In this document: one piece after another, positions 6,984 to 9,409 of the stretch
How positions within the stretch are numbered: position 1 is the first letter of the stretch
Layout: every line of letters starts with the position of its first letter
Source of the DNA: Clostridiales bacterium
GTDB lineage: Bacteria > Bacillota > Clostridia > Christensenellales > Aristaeellaceae
Length of the DNA stretch: 9,409 nt
Reading direction: 5' to 3'
Assembly (NCBI GenBank): GCA_012522875.1
Contig: JAAYJP010000179.1
Location: forward strand, 1-9,409
Translations under genes and position numbers: made by a program
Notes under the pieces: model-generated
The model's input: only the letters and a program-made list of their open reading frames with translations
The model's database searches: none
What the model was told of the DNA's origin: nothing

Positions 6984-7274
6984 TCAGCCATCCAGGCCGC
7001 CCTGCCACTGGGCTTTGATCACCGGAATCAGCCGCTGGGCCAACGCCTCGTCCACCGGCTCAAACTCCTCGATTTCCTCGCCGTCTTCCTCCATTACCCG
7101 CACCCGCATGACATAGCGGGTGGCCTTGTCCTCCGGCAGCTCCGCCTCATCCTGGGGCCTTAGGAGCACATATTCGTCCCCGTTGTAGTAAAAATACTTC
7201 TCCACCACCAGCAGCACCCGGTTGCCGTCCTCATCCGTGCCCTCAATGATGTCCAGGCGTTCTTCCTCTGACAT
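6984..7274 (-). CDS. DUF1292 family small acidic protein
   Basis: A 96-aa, strongly acidic cytoplasmic protein with the DUF1292 layout common in Firmicutes: EERLDIIEGTDEDGN, then strands VLLVVEKYFYYNGDEYVLLRP (roughly 17-38), an acidic linker, YVMRVRVMEEDGEEIEEFEPVD (about 54-75), and a C-terminal helix. The family function is unknown. The start is ATG at 7274, 7 nt after GGGAGG (7287-7282). Longer in-frame starts at 7304 (ATG) and 7331 (TTG) are ruled out because they fall near or inside the promoter: the -10 box is 7303-7308 and the TTG is the -35 box itself. It is the first gene of the operon with uvrC, 21 bp upstream of it. Confidence 0.92.
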   Translation of the reverse strand: MSEEERLDIIEGTDEDGNRVLLVVEKYFYYNGDEYVLLRPQDEAELPEDKATRYVMRVRVMEEDGEEIEEFEPVDEALAQRLIPVIKAQWQGGLDG

Positions 7275-7302
7275 GCTTCCGCCTCCCTTCCGTGGTGCTT
7301 TC

Positions 7303-7331
7303 ATTATAAGGTCTTGCGCCAAGGGTGACAA
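7303..7331 (-). promoter_or_regulatory. Strong sigma-A promoter for the DUF1292-uvrC operon
   Basis: On the minus strand TTGTCA (7331-7326, 5 of 6) and TATAAT (7308-7303, 6 of 6) are separated by exactly 17 bp. Transcription should begin near 7296, giving a leader of about 20 nt that contains the GGGAGG ribosome site of the DUF1292 gene. It is the best promoter match in the window. Confidence 0.9.
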
Positions 7332-7340
7332 CCGCTTTGC

Positions 7341-7370
7341 TTGACGCGCGCCCGGCCGGCGTGATACCTT
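7341..7370 (+). promoter_or_regulatory. Candidate promoter for the propeller-peptidase gene
   Basis: TTGACG (7341-7346, 5 of 6) is followed after 18 bp by TACCTT (7365-7370, 3 of 6), preceded by TG at 7362-7363 as in extended -10 promoters. It lies 24 bp before the start codon. The -10 match is poor, so this is a tentative, probably weak promoter. It is arranged back-to-back with the uvrC-operon promoter, with 9 bp between the two -35 boxes. Confidence 0.4.
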
Positions 7371-7393
7371 GGCTCAAAGTGAGGGGGTGCGAT

Positions 7394-9340
7394 ATGCCCA
7401 GGCGGACCAGGGCGTGGTTACTGGCGCTTTTCGCGGCGCTTTTTGTCCTGCCCGCAGCCGGGGGCCAGGTCCGGCCCCGCTTTGTGGGGCTGTACTGGCC
7501 CGCTTTTCAGGAAGACGTGTTTGAACTCTCCCCGGGCGGAGGCTTCGGGGATTATACGGCCCTGGCTGCCCGGGGCAACCTGCTGGCCTTTATCCGCCGC
7601 GAGGCGCCTGACCGGCCGGACAGCAGCCTCAGCCTCTATGACTTGAGCTCAGCCCGGGCGCTTGCCTCCATCCCCCTTGAAGCCACCGGCTGGGTCGACA
7701 GCTGGCAGCTGGGTTTCTGGGCGCCGGGGCAGCCCTATACCCTGAACGAGGAAACCCTTGGCCTCACGGCCTATGACCAGGATCTGAAAGAAATCCTGCG
7801 CTTTTCCCCGCCTGACGGCTTTGACCTGGCTGCCCCCGACCCCATTGGGCAGGCCCTCTGGTGCGCCGGCTTTGAGGGTTCCGGCCTCACCCGCTTTGAC
7901 CTGGTGACGGGCGAATCAGCCAGCTATCCCGCGGGGCTCCCGGCAGGCTGGTATTTCTCCCGCTTCCTGGGCGCAAGCCCCCAGGGCGGGGTTTTGTCCC
8001 TCTTTTCAAACAATTCTGGCAACCAGGCTTTCTTTTCGGTGGAGCCGTCCGGGGGGGCACGGCTCATGCCCGTCATGGCGGGCTTTACGGCGGCCAACGG
8101 CGGCCTGGCCTACGCCACCCATGCCGGGGACGGCCTCTTGATGCCCACGCCTGGAGAGGGGCGTGTGCTGCGCCTTTCCTCCTGGCGGGAGGATGAGTAT
8201 GTCGCGGGCTTCAGCCAGGGCTTCCTGATCACCCAGGCCTGGGGGGAGGGCCCGGCGCTGAGGCTCATTGACCTGGATCAAGGAGAAGTGTCAGCCCAGC
8301 TCCAGATGCCCCCAGGGGATACGCCCCCCGCCTTTGACCTGGTGGCGCTGTCCGACCAGGGCTACGCGGTGCTGTCGGACAACCAGTATGAGTTGAACCG
8401 CTTTGGCCTCTACCTCTGGGACTACAGCCTTTCCCCCGCCAGCCAGCCAGCAGGGATCAGGGAGACCACCCTTCCGGCGCTCCGGGAGGAAAATGACGCT
8501 CTGGCAAGCGCTATCGGGGAGAAGCACGGCATACAGATCCATATCCGCCAGGCGGGCGCGCGCTTTGTGAATGATACCTATTACGGGAATGTTCTGGATG
8601 AGGAGCCGGCGCTGACCCGTGCCCTTCTTAACATGCAGGGGCAGCTGGACCGCTTTCCGCCCGGGATGCTTCAGGAGGCCCTGGTGCCTTACTATGACCG
8701 CTTTGCCATTTACTTCTCAGGCCCCATCGGCACCAGGGGGGAAGAGGGTATCATGGCCCCGGCCGGCTTTGCCTCCGCCTATGGCGGCGAGCGCTACATC
8801 GCCGTCAGCAGCGCCAGAAGCCTGGCCCACGAGCTGATGCACCTCTTTGAGGACCACCTGGCAGAGCCCCAGGAAGCAGGCGGGCGGGACCTGCTGGCCG
8901 ACTGGCTGCTGCTTTGCCCGCCGGAGGCTGAAAACGCCGGTTTTTATTACGATTACCACGATGAAAACGGTTGGGAACTGTCCGACACCCGTTACACCCT
9001 GGATGACCCGGATGCCTGGGAAAACCCCGGGAACGCCTGGTTCATCGACGCCTATTCCCGCACCTTCCCGCTGGAGGACCGGGCGCGCATCTTTGAAACC
9101 CTTTTCCTGGCCGGGGAGGATGCCCCGGACCTTTTATCCTCACCGCACCTTTTGCGCAAGGCCCAGTACCTCTGCGCCATCCTCAGGGAGCGATATGAAA
9201 GCCTCAGGGACGCCCCGCCCCTTTACTGGGAGCGCCACATCACCCCCATCCCCTATGCGGATTTCGTTTCAGAGTTTGAGGCCCTGGACATTCCTTTGAT
9301 CCCCATAGGCCGCCTTGCACCCGTCCCCGCGTTGTGCTAA
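7394..9340 (+). CDS. Exported beta-propeller protein with C-terminal M34-like zincin peptidase domain
   Basis: A 648-aa protein with a Sec signal peptide (RRTR, hydrophobic core 8-20, cleavage near 23-24). Residues about 26-355 show recurring strand patterns such as SLYDLSSARALASIPL, TAYDQDLKEILRF, TRFDLVTGES and RLIDLDQGEVSAQL, best read as a WD/YVTN-like beta-propeller. Residues about 365-648 look like a zinc peptidase: HELMH at 479-483 supplies two His ligands and catalytic Glu480; further on AYSRTFPLEDRARIF places Tyr554 and Glu561 seven residues apart. In anthrax lethal factor (MEROPS M34) the catalytic Tyr728 and zinc ligand Glu735 have the same spacing and a similar context (YGRTNEAE). 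The segment LDRFPPGML (about 416-424) also recurs in such domains, as far as I recall. ATG at 7394 follows GAGGGGG with 6 nt spacing; an in-frame GTG at 7325 lacks this. It likely acts outside the membrane; the substrate is unknown. The peptidase call is motif-based inference. Confidence 0.88.
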   Translation: MPRRTRAWLLALFAALFVLPAAGGQVRPRFVGLYWPAFQEDVFELSPGGGFGDYTALAARGNLLAFIRREAPDRPDSSLSLYDLSSARALASIPLEATGWVDSWQLGFWAPGQPYTLNEETLGLTAYDQDLKEILRFSPPDGFDLAAPDPIGQALWCAGFEGSGLTRFDLVTGESASYPAGLPAGWYFSRFLGASPQGGVLSLFSNNSGNQAFFSVEPSGGARLMPVMAGFTAANGGLAYATHAGDGLLMPTPGEGRVLRLSSWREDEYVAGFSQGFLITQAWGEGPALRLIDLDQGEVSAQLQMPPGDTPPAFDLVALSDQGYAVLSDNQYELNRFGLYLWDYSLSPASQPAGIRETTLPALREENDALASAIGEKHGIQIHIRQAGARFVNDTYYGNVLDEEPALTRALLNMQGQLDRFPPGMLQEALVPYYDRFAIYFSGPIGTRGEEGIMAPAGFASAYGGERYIAVSSARSLAHELMHLFEDHLAEPQEAGGRDLLADWLLLCPPEAENAGFYYDYHDENGWELSDTRYTLDDPDAWENPGNAWFIDAYSRTFPLEDRARIFETLFLAGEDAPDLLSSPHLLRKAQYLCAILRERYESLRDAPPLYWERHITPIPYADFVSEFEALDIPLIPIGRLAPVPALC

Positions 9341-9343
9341 AAT
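9315..9343 (+). promoter_or_regulatory. Promoter of the tRNA-Arg gene
   Basis: TTGCAC (9315-9320, 3 of 6) is followed after 17 bp by TAAAAT (9338-9343, 5 of 6), preceded by TGC, which makes an extended -10. It lies 28 bp upstream of the tRNA. The first three bases of the -10 box are the stop codon of the preceding peptidase gene, so the promoter is embedded in the end of that gene. Confidence 0.6.
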
Positions 9344-9350
9344 GCGCCTT

Positions 9351-9370
9351 GCCGCGATTCCCGCGGCTTT
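9351..9370 (+). other. Small hairpin between the peptidase gene and the tRNA
   Basis: GCCGCG (9351-9356) pairs with CGCGGC (9362-9367) across a 5-nt loop and is followed by TTT (9368-9370) directly before the tRNA. A 6-bp stem with only three T residues is a weak terminator at best. It could instead be a leader hairpin in the pre-tRNA that helps present the 5' end for RNase P processing. The sequence cannot decide between these. Confidence 0.4.
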
Positions 9371-9409
9371 GTTCCCGTAGCTCAGCTGGATAGAGCGTTC
9401 GCCTCCTAA
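9371..9409 (+). tRNA. tRNA-Arg (anticodon CCT), 5' half; gene continues beyond window
   Basis: The first 39 bases of a tRNA are present: acceptor strand GTTCCCG, TA, a D stem GCTC/GAGC enclosing AGCTGGATA with the conserved GG, then G, the 5' side of the anticodon stem TTCGC, and the loop CTCCTAA. T33 and A37 frame the anticodon CCT, which reads the arginine codon AGG. The window ends at the last loop base, so the T arm and 3' acceptor strand cannot be checked. The features seen are all canonical. Confidence 0.9.

Noticed and set aside
7275..7331. N-terminal extension of the DUF1292 gene to the TTG at 7331
   Set aside because: That TTG is part of the -35 box and the ATG at 7304 overlaps the -10 box; the ATG at 7274 has the good ribosome site.
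7325..7393. N-terminal extension of the peptidase gene to the GTG at 7325
   Set aside because: The extra 23 residues would precede a normal signal peptide, and the ATG at 7394 has a GAGGGGG ribosome site at ideal spacing.
9371..9409. tRNA-Arg as an attachment site for an integrated element
   Set aside because: tRNA 3' ends are common integration sites, but the 3' half lies outside the window and no integrase or direct repeat is visible.
1..9409. Defence island, CRISPR array, transposon or prophage
   Set aside because: No direct-repeat array, transposase, integrase, toxin-antitoxin pair or phage gene is visible; the content is housekeeping genes plus three exported proteins.

Overview
This is a GC-rich chromosomal window from what looks like a Gram-positive anaerobe of the class Clostridia. 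The case rests on the gene set: a stand-alone YhbY RNA-binding protein beside Obg, a DUF1292 protein directly upstream of uvrC, strong GGAGG-type ribosome sites and near-consensus sigma-A promoters. An uncultured gut lineage such as the Christensenellales or a relative would fit, but the genus cannot be read from the sequence. I see no IS element, phage gene, CRISPR array or defence system.

Layout. Positions 1-1974 (minus strand) hold a short operon: obg, a GNAT acetyltransferase gene and yhbY, which is cut by the left edge. The genes overlap or nearly touch. A promoter (1998-2027) and a strong ribosome site precede obg. A classic intrinsic terminator (2034-2076) separates this operon from the one upstream.

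Positions 2092-7274 (minus strand) hold a second operon. It is driven by a near-perfect promoter (TTGTCA, 17 bp, TATAAT; 7303-7331) and reads DUF1292 gene, uvrC, secreted protein B (490 aa), secreted protein A (516 aa), terminator. The last two genes encode exported proteins of unknown function that resemble each other in length, layout and short aligned segments. They look like old tandem paralogs attached to a DNA-repair operon.

Positions 7394-9340 (plus strand) hold a divergently transcribed gene for a 648-aa exported protein. It combines a probable beta-propeller with a C-terminal zincin peptidase domain carrying HELMH and a downstream Y-x6-E, the signature spacing of the anthrax lethal factor (M34) clan. 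The stop codon of this gene lies inside the -10 box of a promoter for the next gene, a tRNA-Arg (anticodon CCT) that runs off the right edge.

Together the window is mostly housekeeping: ribosome assembly (obg, yhbY), nucleotide excision repair (uvrC) and a tRNA. Three uncharacterised exported proteins are interleaved with it, and these are the most interesting content.
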